This document shows positions 22,105-61,045 of a stretch of 64,000 nt of DNA, piece after piece. Made by a program: the position numbers and the translations under genes. The DNA lies in contig JASPKZ010007422.1 of NCBI GenBank assembly GCA_030220185.1, positions 1 through 64,000 of the forward strand, given 5' to 3'. The notes beneath the pieces were generated by a model that was not told where the DNA came from, did not search any database, and saw nothing but the letters and a program-made list of their open reading frames with translations. This stretch comes from Diploptera punctata. Its lineage: Eukaryota; Arthropoda; Insecta; Blattodea; Blaberidae. Position 1 is the stretch's first letter; the number at the start of each line of letters is the position of its first letter.

Positions 22105-22735
22105 AAGTGACCGATTTCAAGTATCTAGGAACAATAATCACATATAGCAATGAGATGCACAAAGAAATTAAACATAGACTCAATTCTGGAACTGCATGCT
22201 ATTATGTATTACAGAGACTTTGTCATCCCAACTCCATTCAAAAAATGTTAAACTGAAAACGTATAAAACTGTTATTCTACCAGTTATATTATATGGATGT
22301 GAAACATGGACTCTTACTTTAAGGGAGGAAAGGAGATTACGAGTATTTGAGAATAAAGTTCTTAGGAAAATTTTTGGACCAAAAAGAAATGAACAGGTGA
22401 ATGGAGAATACTATATAACAGTGAGCTACCATACATGATATGTATAGGAAGTCAGATATAATAAGAATAGTTAAGTCTCGTAGACTGCGATGGGCAGGAC
22501 ATGAGGCATATATGGGGGATGAAAGACGTGCATGGAAGCTTCTTGTAGGAAAACCAGAGGGGAAACGCCCAGTTGGTAGACCAAGAATGAGGTGGGAGAA
22601 TAACATTATCCATGATTTGAGGGAAGTACATTATACAGGGGATGATTGGAAAACATTGGCTGTGGATAGGGATGTATGGAGAGGTTATGTCCGCGCGGCC
22701 ATGAACCTACGGGTTCGATAGTGCCAGTGATTAAG
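22105..22735 (+). pseudogene. RTE-like non-LTR retrotransposon, post-RT region
   Basis: It starts in the FKYLGTIITYSNEMHKEIKH segment and continues through LPVILYGCETWTLTLREERR, then after frameshifts (about 22,220 and 22,400) SRRLRWAGHEAYMGDERRAW, GKRPVGRPRMRWENN and MNLRVR. It is truncated upstream of FKYLG, and the RT catalytic core is absent. Confidence 0.85.
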
Positions 22736-24321
22736 TTAGTTAAATATGGCCTACCCAACCAGGTCTAGAGGAATCTGGCATAGAAGAAAACATAACACCA
22801 TCAAATAACCATAAACTAACAAACAAATACACTTACCACAACAATTCGACCTTTATCCGATTTCTGTAGACATTTTATTAATTTATAGGCATTACTTTAG
22901 GAATCTAATGCACTTAAAAGGAAAACTGTTTCAATCAATTATCACTAAACAGTTTATTAGTCTTATGAAAAATATTACTTATAATCTTTACCAATGGGAT
23001 ATATACATATAATATTCACTATATGCATATCAAAGACAATGAAACGTTCTATTAATAACTGTAAATAGAACACTTACCAACTCCAAAAAATTTTCGAAGG
23101 CCACCGGTAGTTCATCTCAATACCATTCTGTCAATTTGGAAGAAAGAAAATATTTCTGTAAAATTGTACTCCAGATTATACCTTGAAGAAATATATTTTA
23201 GCACCTTAAAATTAATATTTTTGTAAGAGTATATTTAGATAGAGATAAAATCCTCACTAATGACTTAAAGCATGCATGTATTCATATACCACACACACCC
23301 AAACGAGACAGATATTGGACCCTATCCTCCGAATGAAAATATAACACTGACTTACATAACCTAAAAAAACTCGATAATCACATCAATCAAATTTAAATAT
23401 ATAATTTTACAGTAAAATAATATCATCACATATTTAACACTATTAAATATATTACGTATTATTTACCTAAACATGTTTCGCCACTCCCCCTATATACTGT
23501 CCAATACCGAAAGAAGATGGATGAATACTGGGTAATTCAGGTGAATTTCCATAGATGGCAGCATTCGCGCACTTTAACCCTTCCTCCCATAAGCGGGAAA
23601 TTTAATAACAAGACAAACTCCAATTATTTAAATAAACCATTCTCATAATATATCAATTAATTTAATATAAATAGCAGCCTATGAAGAACAATTTAAAATA
23701 CTATACCTGACACTGGATGGCAAATTTTATTCAATTATTTTAGCATGTAAATTCTACAAAAAATATCCCTTTTTTATTTGTTTAAGGTAAAGAAAATGTG
23801 ATCGATGATTTATATGGTCCAGTTCTGGTAACTGTAGCTGTCTTGATGAATCCTAAGGCACGTGGCAGGATGGAACATTGCCGAGTGGGGGAGGGAAGTA
23901 GTAAACATACCAAAAAAAATCTTATTAATAATAATAATAATAATAAATTGTTATAAAAAAACACTATTCTATAATAAACACTCCGAAGATATGAAAAAAC
24001 ACAGGAATTCACTAACACAGAACTAGTAGATAAAAAAAATAGTTTTCAAATCTGAGCGTAGTTGCTGGCAGTACCATCCCCTCTTACCGCACTATAAAAT
24101 ATAGACCCCTCAAAAGTGGCTACAGAAACCACAACTTAACTATACTGTCAGACTGTTAGTTAATTTACATAATTTCAATCAATAAATCATTTCCAAATCC
24201 AGTTGAGAAAGCTTTGTAAGTTTGAAGAATCTGGTCCCTATCAGCTTGGTTTGCATAAGATACAACAAGCACATCCTATGTTCAAAGAGGAACAATAAAT
24301 AAGCACTTCAGATCTAATTTG
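22736..24321. other. Intergenic, AT-rich, no gene seen
   Basis: 1.6 kb without recognisable coding sequence or a repeat shared within the window. An (AAT)n tract lies at about 23,925-23,945. The 78-residue minus-strand frame at 23,782-24,018 is low-complexity leucine sequence. Confidence 0.5.
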
Positions 24322-24635
24322 TGTCCACCGCTGTGGTCTCGAGGTAGCATGCTGCCTTGTCTCACAGCAGGCCCAGGTTTGATCCCCGGTCGGGGCAGTT
24401 TTTCTGGGTGAGGTTTTTATTGGGGTTTTTCCTCACCTGTAAGACAAATGTCAGGAAAACTTTAAGGCCCAAATGGTCCCCGAAATCATATGGCCATCAT
24501 CATCATCATCCTTGACTGGTGTGGAAAGCAACGGGAAGATACCACACCTACAATTCCCTAGTAAAGCTGCAAGCATAGCATGAAAATGCTATGATTGCAG
24601 TGAAGGACCTGGCTTTGGGCATAATTACTATGGGT
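24322..24635 (+). mobile_element. SINE family A
   Basis: Head CCACCGCTGTGGTCTCGAGG with box B GGTTTGATCCC, full body, and tail ATTACTATGGGTGGATC. Confidence 0.9.
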
Positions 24636-25904
24636 GGATCTAATTTCATGCAATTTATATTTATGAAATAGACTTTAACATTAGATTGCTCATGTGTGTG
24701 TGTGCTCCACTGCACAGGTTCTGCATTCAACTCTATGTGGTCTATTTTCAATTTATGCACCATTTCGGAAAACCAAATTACAGACTTGTATTGTGTTCGG
24801 AGAGGGATGAGAGAAGATGAAGCCCACTACTGTCAAAAAGTTGTTTTCAAATGGCTGGAGCTTGGTTTACACCATTAGTCCACTTGCTCCCCGATAAAGT
24901 CCCGCAATGTCTTTCCTGTCCTTTTTCTCTGGGTCAAGTCGCCTGCAGTATAGCAAGTGTTGCTTGCTTAGGAGTACATTATCTCCACACAAGGAGCATT
25001 CCATAGTTCTAGGGACGATCCCCAGACAGTCATGGCTCATTTCTAATCTGAAGAGAGCAACTGCTGATCTTCTAGGGAGGTGTTTTATTTTGCTGTGTCT
25101 TCATATTTATTTCCTGTCAAAAGTAATAAAGTGAAACTTCTTTCTTCTTGACACATTTTCCTTCTCTTACTATGTTACCACTTCCTGTCCCCTGTGTTAT
25201 TTGACTGGGAGAGGGAAATACTGTGCTTTTTAAATGATCTGTAGCCATTGACCAAATTAAAAATGTGGCAGCCATGTTAGTACTGACCTGACCCTCCTGA
25301 TTACAGCTGCCACTTGCCATCCTTTTATTCATAGTCGGCTAATAATCACTTCCTCTTATTCTACTTCTTTCACAGTAGCCTCTGCCCGCTCCTTCCTCAA
25401 GATATCAGGGGTTCCCACATACTTATACACTTGCCTGATGTTAAATAATTAATTTTTATTGAGAACTGAATTTATTCAATGTCATAAATAGTGTTTTTTC
25501 CCTAATTTTTCTATTAGTCCAAGATCTGGCTGCAACATTACTATGTTCAAGTGTATGAACAAAATCAATTTTTTTCATAAAATTGTGAATGACTGAATAC
25601 ATTTTTGCTGAGTTGCCTATTAAAATTCAGCCACCAGTATGTTTAATTAAAATATAATTAATTAATTTATTCAAAATAATTTGATTCACTTGTTATTAAA
25701 ATAAATTATAATCCAGTTCACAGAAATCGATGTATAGAGCTTGAAAAGTTTTGGTCGCCATTGTACACTTGGCCTTAAACCTCCTCGAGGCTACAGCAGG
25801 TTGAGACACCGATCAGTAATAAAATGGCAGTAAGTATGTATTTGTTTTATATTGTTCCTTCGCAGCGGGAAGTAAAACCACTGCCCCTTATGTATACTAC
25901 GTAC
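24636..25904. other. Intergenic, no gene recognised
   Basis: Mixed-composition DNA between SINEs A and C. The open frames (for example 24,907-25,134) show no conserved motif and no splice context that I can support. Confidence 0.45.
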
Positions 25905-26208
25905 TATGTATATAAAGTGATCCCACAACAGGCCTCAGGAGGCCTTTGGGGTAGTAGGAGGTTAAGGCTCCCACTTTTTCTAGACAATCGGCACTTGATG
26001 TCAGCCGGGTTGTCAGCCCTGCGTGACGGCCGCCTTTACCCCAGAACAAGCGTCTGGTACTCATTTCCGTTAGAGGCTGAGTCGACCCCAGGGCCATAGT
26101 GCCGCCAGAGGGTTTGGGTCAGTTTAAAAATCCTGACCCCAACGGGACTTGAACCCTCGACCCTCCGGCTTGTAGCTCAGTGCCTTAACCACTACGCTAC
26201 GGCGTATG
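25905..26208 (-). mobile_element. SINE family C
   Basis: Minus strand: a tRNA-type head with GTAGCGTAGTGGTTAAGGCA and box B GGTTCAAGTCC, then CCAAACCCTCTGGCGGCACT, GAGTACCAGACGCTTGTTCT and a tail toward CTGTTGTGGGATCACTTT. A good match to 35,466-35,782. Confidence 0.88.
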
Positions 26209-26289
26209 TATATACAAAAATATATCCAAAAGGTAGTGTTAATATACATTATATGAAACAAATCACAGCATTTTAAATGAGCTGAACTT

Positions 26290-26610
26290 TATATTTGAAT
26301 TTTATTTTTGAAGAGAAAAATTTTCGCCTAGACCGGGACTCGAACCCGGGACCCTTGGCTTTCCGGGCCAAGTGCTCTACCAACTGAGCTACCGAGGCGA
26401 GTTACGATCTAGACGCAAATTTTTCTCTTATGTACGTTGTAATTCCCTCGTGCCAAATGCTTGAAACCATAGCTTCTATCTTTGCAAATGGCAGCTTCTT
26501 AGTTAAGAAGACATTTATTGGGAATTTAACACTACTTTATAGCCAGTAGGGCTTCTATTGACGATTTTATTATTAATTTAACACTTCTCATTGAAGGATA
26601 AATTATATTT
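26290..26610 (-). mobile_element. tRNA-like repeat family D, full length
   Basis: Head on the minus strand: GCCTCGGTAGCTCAGTTGGT, AGAGCACTTGG, then GGTTCGAGTCCCGG and GTCTAGGCG. It almost folds as a tRNA, but has two bases instead of one before the anticodon stem, C at position 33 and a mismatched acceptor stem. Inverted flanks are AGAGAAAAATTTTCG and CAAATTTTTCTCTTA. The rest of the unit contains TTGCAAATGGCAGCTTCTTA and ends near a second AAATTATATTTGAAGAGAAA. Called a mobile tRNA-like element and not a tRNA gene. Confidence 0.75.
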
Positions 26611-26819
26611 GAAGAGAAATATTGAAAATTGCGACTGCTAGAGCTATTTTAAAATTTTTGAGTTGTGCTCCTACACCTAATGGTTTTAGGGCATAATTGA
26701 TGCATAAAAACCCTCTCCATGAAAAAATACATGTGTGTCAAAATTTCAAAGCAATCAATGAAGAACTTTCAGAGATTTAAGATTTTGAACAAACAAACAT
26801 TTACATTAATACTGATTGG

Positions 26820-26925
26820 AGAACATATTTTTCATAACTCACCTCATACAATTTCAAGTTTATTTGAGACCATTGGTTTCGAATGAATTTTTCATTCATC
26901 TTCAGTCATGACTGGGTTCAAGCCC
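26820..26925 (-). mobile_element. Solo PLE arm with intact hammerhead
   Basis: Only one foldback arm is present: GGAGAACATATTTTTCATAA, ACTCACCTCATA and the ribozyme. It is fused at 26,917 to the T-arm of a family-D tRNA-like repeat. Confidence 0.7.
26865..26908 (-). ncRNA. Hammerhead ribozyme motif, best preserved
   Basis: Minus strand: stem I TGA (26,908-26,906) pairs TCA (26,867-26,865); CTGAAGA is at 26,905-26,899; stem II GAATGAA/TTCATTC is seven base pairs with an AAA loop; GAAA starts at 26,880; stem III is ACC/GGT with loop AAT; nucleotide 17 is C (26,868). Every conserved core position is filled. The motif lies about 0.94 kb beyond the XPB stop on the XPB sense strand. Confidence 0.78.
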
Positions 26926-27065
26926 CAGTCTGAGCATATAATTTTTCTCTTCAAATATGAAAATGTAAATGTTCAGTGTTTTTATTATTCATTTCATACA
27001 TCTCAATAATGGATACATATATAAATAAAATGTAAATGTTCTATTAAAATTAATATTGGGAAGTA

Positions 27066-27480
27066 AACATTATGAGATTAATAATAATTAAATGAATCGT
27101 GATTTCTTCTTACCTCATACTTCTATGTTTTTTTAAACACAGCACTGCAGTATCGGCGACACGTCGTCATTATAAGCTGTTTTCACGACTGTCAATTTTT
27201 TTCCCTTTTGCCGGTAATTATCTAGACTGCCATCTGGTGTTATTTTGAATGAATCATTTTCTAAACTGCTATCTGTTGTATTTTTGAAGAACTTTGTAAT
27301 CAAGCTCGGTTCATCCGGCAAAAGGGAAAAAAATTGACAGTCGTGAAAACAGCTGATGACGACAACATGTCGCCGATACTGCAGTGCTGTGTTTAAAAAA
27401 ACATAGAAGTATGAGGTAAGAAGAAAATCACGATTCATTTAATTATTATTAATTGAACCTCATAATGTTAAAAATTCCCA
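27066..27480. mobile_element. Foldback with PLE endonuclease tails
   Basis: Arms AATCGTGATTTCTTCTTACC and, inverted, GTAAGAAGAAAATCACGATT extend inward through GTTTTTTTAAACACAGCACTG. Between them is the coding tail of the endonuclease ORF, open on the minus strand (27,438-27,133), and on the plus strand the C-terminus KTADDDNMSPILQCCV. Confidence 0.82.
27348..27392 (+). ncRNA. Hammerhead-like motif, mutated core
   Basis: CTGATGA (27,353-27,359), stem II CGACA/TGTCG and stem I ACAG/CTGT are sound, and stem III ACTGCAGT is palindromic. However the GAAA box reads GATA and position 17 is G, which should prevent cleavage. The sequence is simultaneously in frame as TADDDNMSPILQCCV. Confidence 0.45.
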
Positions 27481-27489
27481 AATTTAATA

Positions 27490-27580
27490 TATAAATTATG
27501 AGGTTATATCATTAATATTGAGTGGAGAACATTTTTTTAATAACTCACCTCATATAATTTCAAATTTTTCTCTTCAAATA
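27490..27580. mobile_element. Partial PLE arm
   Basis: ATTATGAGGTTATATCATTA and GAGTGGAGAACATTT followed by ACTCACCTCATATAATTT match the outer arm of the 9,094 element; the copy is then fused to AATTTTTCTCTTCAAATATG of family D. No ribozyme remains. Confidence 0.65.
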
Positions 27581-27812
27581 TGATTTGATGTCATTGAGAT
27601 GTATGAAATGAATAATAATTTACATTTTCATTTATGTAGATATATTCTGATCCCATTTGGTAGAAGAAGAGGATGGTCAAATGATTGATTGGTGTTTTGA
27701 GCAGCATAAGGGAAAAAATGATTGGACAATTAGGATAGGAATGACAGTAGATGTTGTCAAACCTGCTAAATAAATAAACAGATGAGCATGTAACTGGTGT
27801 AGTGAAATATAA

Positions 27813-27818
27813 TTTAAT
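27813..27818 (-). promoter_or_regulatory. Possible polyadenylation signal of XPB
   Basis: ATTAAA on the minus strand, 28 nt past the XPB stop codon. It is a common variant signal; no transcript evidence. Confidence 0.3.
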
Positions 27819-27845
27819 TATCTTTAAGAACAACAAAACAGACTG

Positions 27846-55898
<28,053 letters not shown>

Positions 55899-55909
55899 TC
55901 CTACAAGGG

Positions 55910-56314
55910 ATTTCACAACATACACAAATAATTACAAAACAATATAAAAGATAAATTATATGACAACTTCATCCAAAACTGTCTCTATGCAGACGTAAAG
56001 AACTAATCTGTAATGAATCGTTCTCTATCATAGTTATCTATGGTGATGAACAGAGAACGAAAAACAATGGAGTCGCCACCATAGAGAACGAATGTTAAAT
56101 ACGTAAGTAGAGTAGAGCCATCTGTATTTGACTAGGACAAAATTTCAAATTGGAGGCAACCATGATGGATCAATCGTATAATAGTATACTTCCCTTCCGA
56201 ATTTATTAAAAAAAGTAGAACTTAACACACAAATTAAAAAAAGAAAAGCAACTTTATTGATCAATTTTCGCATATCATAAGAAACGTAAATAAAGTTTAT
56301 ATAAGAACGATCTT
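55910..56314. other. Presumed XPB upstream region
   Basis: TCTCTATCATAGTTATCTAT and GGTGATGAACAGAGAACG near 56,030-56,100 form a partial inverted repeat around 56,070 with CACCATAGAGAACGAATG. No TATA box at a plausible position. Confidence 0.35.
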
Positions 56315-56930
56315 TACCTTGTCGTGGTGGAGTGGCTTGCGTGCTTAAATGATCCTGAGAGCTATGCCGGCGGTAGCATTGCTGCCGATAGGGTTACCCC
56401 AGGGATTAGCCATGCCGGACTGGTCGAAGGTGATAAGCCAGACGAAAAAAGTACCTTGGTCGAAAGAGTGACGATCTTTCACCGTAAAAATACAACCGTC
56501 AACAAATGCGGACATGGGTTCAACTGGGGTAAAATTTTCCGGAGGTCAAATAGTCCGCCATTCGGTTCTCCTGGGGGGGGACTACATCAGGAAACCCATG
56601 CCTAAGGCTTAAACATAGGGACATGTTCCTAGGAACATGGAATGTTAGGACTTTATACAATAGCGGGGCACTAGAGACATGTTGCACGTATGGCGAATGA
56701 AAGACTTGCATGGAAGCTTCTTGTAGGAAAGCCAGAGGGAAAACGCCCAGTTGGTAGACCAAGAATGAGGTGGGAGAATAACATTAACTATGATTTGAGG
56801 GAAGTAGATTATACAGGGAATGATTGGAAAGCATTAGCTCAGGATAGGGATGTATGGAGAGCTTATGTCCGCGCGGCCATGAACCTACGGATTCGATAGT
56901 GCCAGTGAGTAAGTAAGTATAAGAACGACG
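56315..56930 (+). mobile_element. Internally deleted RTE-like element with 5' end
   Basis: The 5' region begins TACCTTGTCGTGGTGGAGTG and runs to GTTCCTAGGAACATGGAATG, encoding the endonuclease start GTWNVRTLYN(SGALE). At about 56,672 it jumps to MANERLAWKLLVGKPEGKRP, GRPRMRWENNINYDLREVDY and MNLRIR, ending AGTGAGTAAGTAAGTATAAG. It lacks almost all EN and the whole RT, so it is mobile only in trans if at all. Confidence 0.85.
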
Positions 56931-57274
56931 GTATGATTAATATGTTGGTTATTATCTTAAACCCAGTGTATTTTATTTATATAAAATTACTAATATTATT
57001 TTTATTTATTTAGCTACGAAAGAAAAGCAAATTATTTACTGTTTACGTAGAATTTTTATTGTAGATAATTATGTATATGTGACTTGTGTAGTTGAACATT
57101 AAAACATGGTAATTTAAAATAACAGACAATTTTTAACCTTTTGGAGAATTTGGTCCCGTCATGAGATTAATATTTTTGCGACGTTCTGCCATGCTAAGGG
57201 AAAATGCAGTAACTGCAAAAATAAAAAAAGGCGTATTTGATATTGTTATAATGTAATATTAAAATGTAAAGTGA
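56931..57274. other. Intergenic, AT-rich, nothing recognised
   Basis: No gene or shared repeat seen; low-complexity ATTATTTTTATTTATTTA at about 57,000. Confidence 0.45.
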
Positions 57275-57425
57275 TCACAGTGCATGGTTCAGGAGGCTCT
57301 TGGAATTGTTAGAGAATAAGGTCTTTCTAGACAATTGGCATGAGATGTCAACCATGTGTGGTACCCCCAGAACATAAGTCTGGTACTCATTTCTATTAGA
57401 GGCTGAGTGTACCCCAGGCCAGGAT
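57275..57425 (-). mobile_element. SINE family C remnant
   Basis: TTTCTAGACAATTGGCATGA, CCCCAGAACATAAGTCTGG and TTAGAGGCTGAG in inverse order; head missing. Confidence 0.65.
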
Positions 57426-57769
57426 GTACATTTTTAGTTTTTATCGATCTCTGGAATGACACAGAGCAGTAGGTAGGAGGTGCTTACAGTATGCATTCTA
57501 CAAATCCAACATTGAAACAAACCTGTAAATAAAAGTAAGAAAACACTCTCTTAATGTTTTTGTTTTATTAGAGTTCAAAGAATAAGCAATATTTTCATCA
57601 AACAAAAATAAAAATAATTATTAATATTTTCATTTGTCGGGTCTAATGCAGAGGTCACCAATTGGCGGACCGCGTTACGGATCCGGACCGGTTGAATATC
57701 GAATTAATACATATTTTTAAAACAGGTTAAACATAAAATAGAACCATTTTACTAAATTTCATGTCATGA

Positions 57770-57960
57770 TAGTATTATTGTTGGCTGGGTTGGCAGTACT
57801 GTTTATCGTCGGAGATTTGACTGAAGATGAACAGGTTTGCGTTTGAAACCTGGTATCGTGAAAAACACGAAATTTGTGAGGTGAGATATTTAAGTATTAC
57901 TGTGACCACATGTTAAGTTTATCATAAACTTATTAGAATTAATAACTGTGTACTGTTGTG
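57770..57960 (+). mobile_element. PLE 3' remnant with hammerhead
   Basis: GGAGATTTGACTGAAGATGA, ACCTGGTATCGTG and AATTTGTGAGGTGAGA; upstream coding part not recognisable. Confidence 0.6.
57817..57858 (+). ncRNA. Hammerhead-like motif
   Basis: CTGAAGA (57,821-57,827), a loose stem II GAAC/GTTT, GAAA, stem III ACC/GGT, A; stem I GA/TC only. Confidence 0.45.
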
Positions 57961-58418
57961 CTTTTAGTATTCACCACGTGTTTTGTTTAACTTGTACAAT
58001 TCATACCCTAGAAAATGACACTGAGTGTATACAGGCTGTCAACAAAACATATTTAAAATCTTGTTTAGCAAACTTTTCATTGTATTTTTAACCCTTAAAT
58101 TCGTAATGTATCCTTTTGGATACATCAGTTGGTTCAATTAATTTAATATTTTTAATAAATCAGTAGAAAACGAACAAAAAGAAACCAGTTAAATATATGT
58201 ATACTAATACAATATACCTAACAATAACAGCTACACAAGATTCCGTTTTCATTGCGGTCCGCCACATTAAAAAAACTAACAGAAGAAATTTGTGTTTTGC
58301 CAATTTAAGGGTTAAAGAGGATTTAAGATGAATGTGGAAAATAAAACATGATTAACATTTTTATTTTGCAACCAAAAGTGCACATTGGAAAAACAAAAAG
58401 GTATATTAATATATTGTC

Positions 58419-58715
58419 CACCGCTGTGGTCTCGAGGTAGCGTGCTGCTTTGTCACGCAGTGGGCCCGGGTTCGATTCCCGGTCGGGACAGGCTTCTGGG
58501 TGAGGCTTTTTTCCTTACCTGTAAGGCAAATGTCAGGAACCTTAGGGCCCAACGCTCCCCGAAAATCATCCGGCCATCATCATCATCATCCTTCACCGGT
58601 GTGGAAAGCAACGGGAAGCTACCACACCTATAATTCCCTAGTAAAGCTGCAAAGCATAGCATGAAAATTATATGATTGCAGTGGAAGACCTGCCCTCGGA
58701 CAGAATTACTATATG
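58419..58715 (+). mobile_element. SINE family A
   Basis: Head CCACCGCTGTGGTCTCGAGG, box B GGTTCGATTCCC; shortened TGAGGCTTTTTTCCTTACC; CAT run; AATTACTATATGGATGG end. Confidence 0.9.
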
Positions 58716-58854
58716 GATGGGAACATAATTTAAATAATTCCCTTATAACATTAATTACTTAATAAAAGCTTGGTATGTTTAATCAACTGTGGATCCGGAC
58801 CTCGACTGAATTTACTACTTTGAAAATGGACTCCATGAAATCTAATTGGTGACC

Positions 58855-59010
58855 CCTGGTCTAGTGGCTATGTTCCTTGCCTCTAGTCCTGAGGGTCGCG
58901 GGTTTAAACCAGGCCGGGGTCGTTGGATTTTTTAGGATGGAACATCCAAAAAAAACAAGTCCATCTGGAGGGACTTTAAGCCATGTATTCCGATTCTGAA
59001 TTTTTTTAGG
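58855..59010 (+). mobile_element. SINE family B, 3'-truncated
   Basis: GTCTAGTGGCTATGTTCCTT, GGTTTAAACC, GTTGGATTTTTTAGGATGG and GGAGGGACTTTAAGCC; then diverges. Confidence 0.75.
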
Positions 59011-59245
59011 GTTTAACCTATTGACTTTTGAACAAGGCAAGTGACTGTTAAAAACTTTTTTTTTTCAATGCGTCATTTGTCATCTCACGTTGTCGTTTCA
59101 ACATTCTGATATTTTCTCCTGGCGTGACGTTATTGTAACCCACTTCAGAGATTGGGGCGCCTGGAAGGCGGAGTTACGCTGCCCCGATGATATATGATAG
59201 GTGATGATGGTGGTAATGAGGTGTCTTAATCCTAAACTTAATGAA

Positions 59246-59583
59246 TCCATCCATCCATAGTAATTCTGCTCGAAGGCAGGTCCTTCACTGCAATCATAGC
59301 ATTTCCATGCTATGCTTGCAGCTTTACTAGGGAATTGTAGGTGTGGTAGCTTCCCGTTGCTTTCCACACCGGTGAAGGATGATGACGATAATGATAATGA
59401 TAAGGATGATGGCCATATGATTTCGGGGACCGTTTGGGCCTTAAAGTTTTCCTGACATTTGTCTTACAGATGAGGAAAAAGCCCGATAAAAACCTCACCC
59501 AGAAAAACTGTCCCGACCGGAGATCGAACCCGGGCCCGCTGCGTGACAAGGCAACACGCTACTTCGAGACCTCAGCGGTGGAC
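59246..59583 (-). mobile_element. SINE family A, full length
   Basis: Head on the minus strand at 59,583 (CCACCGCTGAGGTCTCGAAG), box B GGTTCGATCTCC, body and ATGGATGGATG end. Confidence 0.9.
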
Positions 59584-59596
59584 ACTTAATGAATAT

Positions 59597-59778
59597 GTTA
59601 ATGATAATAATGATGGCCAGTTGATGTTCGGAGACCGTTTGAGCCTTAAAATTCCGATATTTGTCTTAGAGATGAGGAAAAACCCCGAAAAAAAAATCAC
59701 CCAGGAAAATTGTCCCGACCGGATATAGAACCCGGGCCTGCTGCGTGACAATGCACAAAGCTACTCAGCGGTGGACTG
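59597..59778 (-). mobile_element. SINE family A, 3'-truncated
   Basis: Second copy immediately beyond the first: head CCACCGCTGAGTAGCTTTGT, box B GGTTCTATATCC and the CTCATCTCTAAGACAAATAT block. Ends in GGCCATCATTATT. Confidence 0.82.
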
Positions 59779-59984
59779 TTCAAAACTTGTAGTCAACCAT
59801 GACGTGTTTTTGTTAATTCCATAAATTTACTTTTCCCAGTCCTCTCTCCTTATTCAATTTAATTACACAATAAATCTTTGTATTCAATCATTTCGCTGGT
59901 CTTCTTTTCTTGGCCAGTTAAATAAAATAATGTATGGAGAATAAAATCAAGTAAGTCAGTTGAAGACATCTATAGGGAACAAAT

Positions 59985-60260
59985 ATTGTAGCAAGAATTG
60001 AAAGCAAAAGTAATTTTCCTGGTTGGGACATGCAGTCAGAATGGAACACTTAAGAAGGTTTTCAGTGGCAAACCAGGTGGTAAAATGATGATAGGAAGAC
60101 CAAGACTTAGATGATGTGGGAGATGACTTAAGAACGAGACTAAAGACTTTAAAGCTTGGAGGATCTGAATGGAATTTAATCGCCGGGTTGAAAAGGAGAC
60201 AAACTCCACTGGTTTCGAAGAGCGATAAAACTCGTACACAACAGAGAAATTATGAATTAT
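59985..60260 (+). pseudogene. Non-LTR C-terminal remnant
   Basis: FSWLGHAVRMEHLRR-like and GGKMMIGRPRLRW followed by a stop, then DDLRTRLKTLKLGGSEWNLI. This is the WLGHxxRM...GRPxxRW tail common to LINEs; heavily decayed. Confidence 0.55.
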
Positions 60261-60960
60261 TGTTATGTTTGCATTCCGTGTAAGCAGAGGATCCATATTG
60301 TAATTGATCCAAAATGTATCAGTGCAAGCTGTAAGAAGTTGTGTAGTTTTTAAGGTTTTCTCAAACGTAGGGTGTTTGGAGTTTCATCCCTTTTCAACTC
60401 AACGATTAAATTATAATAGAGGGGAGGACCCTTCATGGAGCGTATACTCGGACCAATAGATCTGTGCCCCTATAGCACTGACATCGTTCTTAGAAAACTA
60501 CACGTCTATACTCACCGAACTCCCTCCCACTACTTCAAACAGCAGCCATTGAGTAGAGATGTTGCCAAACTTCCCCCAGTGGCATGGCTCTTGAATATTG
60601 GAAAATGCAAGGTCGGAGTTGAGTTGGCAATACTGGAGTGCATGTGCAAGAGAGAGATAGGAATGCAGGGAGGGAAATCATTTGCCGAGGCGGAAAAGGA
60701 AGTAGGCTTTAGTTCACATATCTTACGGGGGCACATCTCCGTTGGACAGACAATAACACAATAAAGCAGTATTCTTATTTATTATATTTATTATTTTACA
60801 TATTTAAAACTGTGTTTGAATAGAGGTAATGGTAAACTGTGGAATCGAAATAGTCATTCGCCTTTATTTTGAAACTCAAAATGAATTCGTGAAAAACAGA
60901 ACTCATTGCACACACTCACACACACACACACACACACACACGCGCGCTGGCAGCTATCTG
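60261..60960. other. Intergenic, uncertain ORF and CA microsatellite
   Basis: A 109-codon plus-strand frame (60,435-60,764) has no recognisable domain. (CA)n follows at about 60,905-60,942. AATAAA-type signals for the LRR gene on the minus strand are visible near 60,780. Confidence 0.4.
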
Positions 60961-61045
60961 TGGTTACCAGAGTACCTTGATGACGTAGTTTTCATTACAT
61001 ATATCATAATAAGCAGTCCACCACCAGGGTGATCCAATCAGAGTG

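Noticed and set aside
26325..26402. Functional tRNA gene (anticodon GGA by position)
   Set aside because: Extra base before the anticodon stem, C at position 33, mismatched acceptor stem, and the same block repeated many times in the window with mobile-element flanks.
60435..60764. 109-codon ORF
   Set aside because: No recognisable domain, no splice or codon signature, surrounded by repeats; not supported as a gene.
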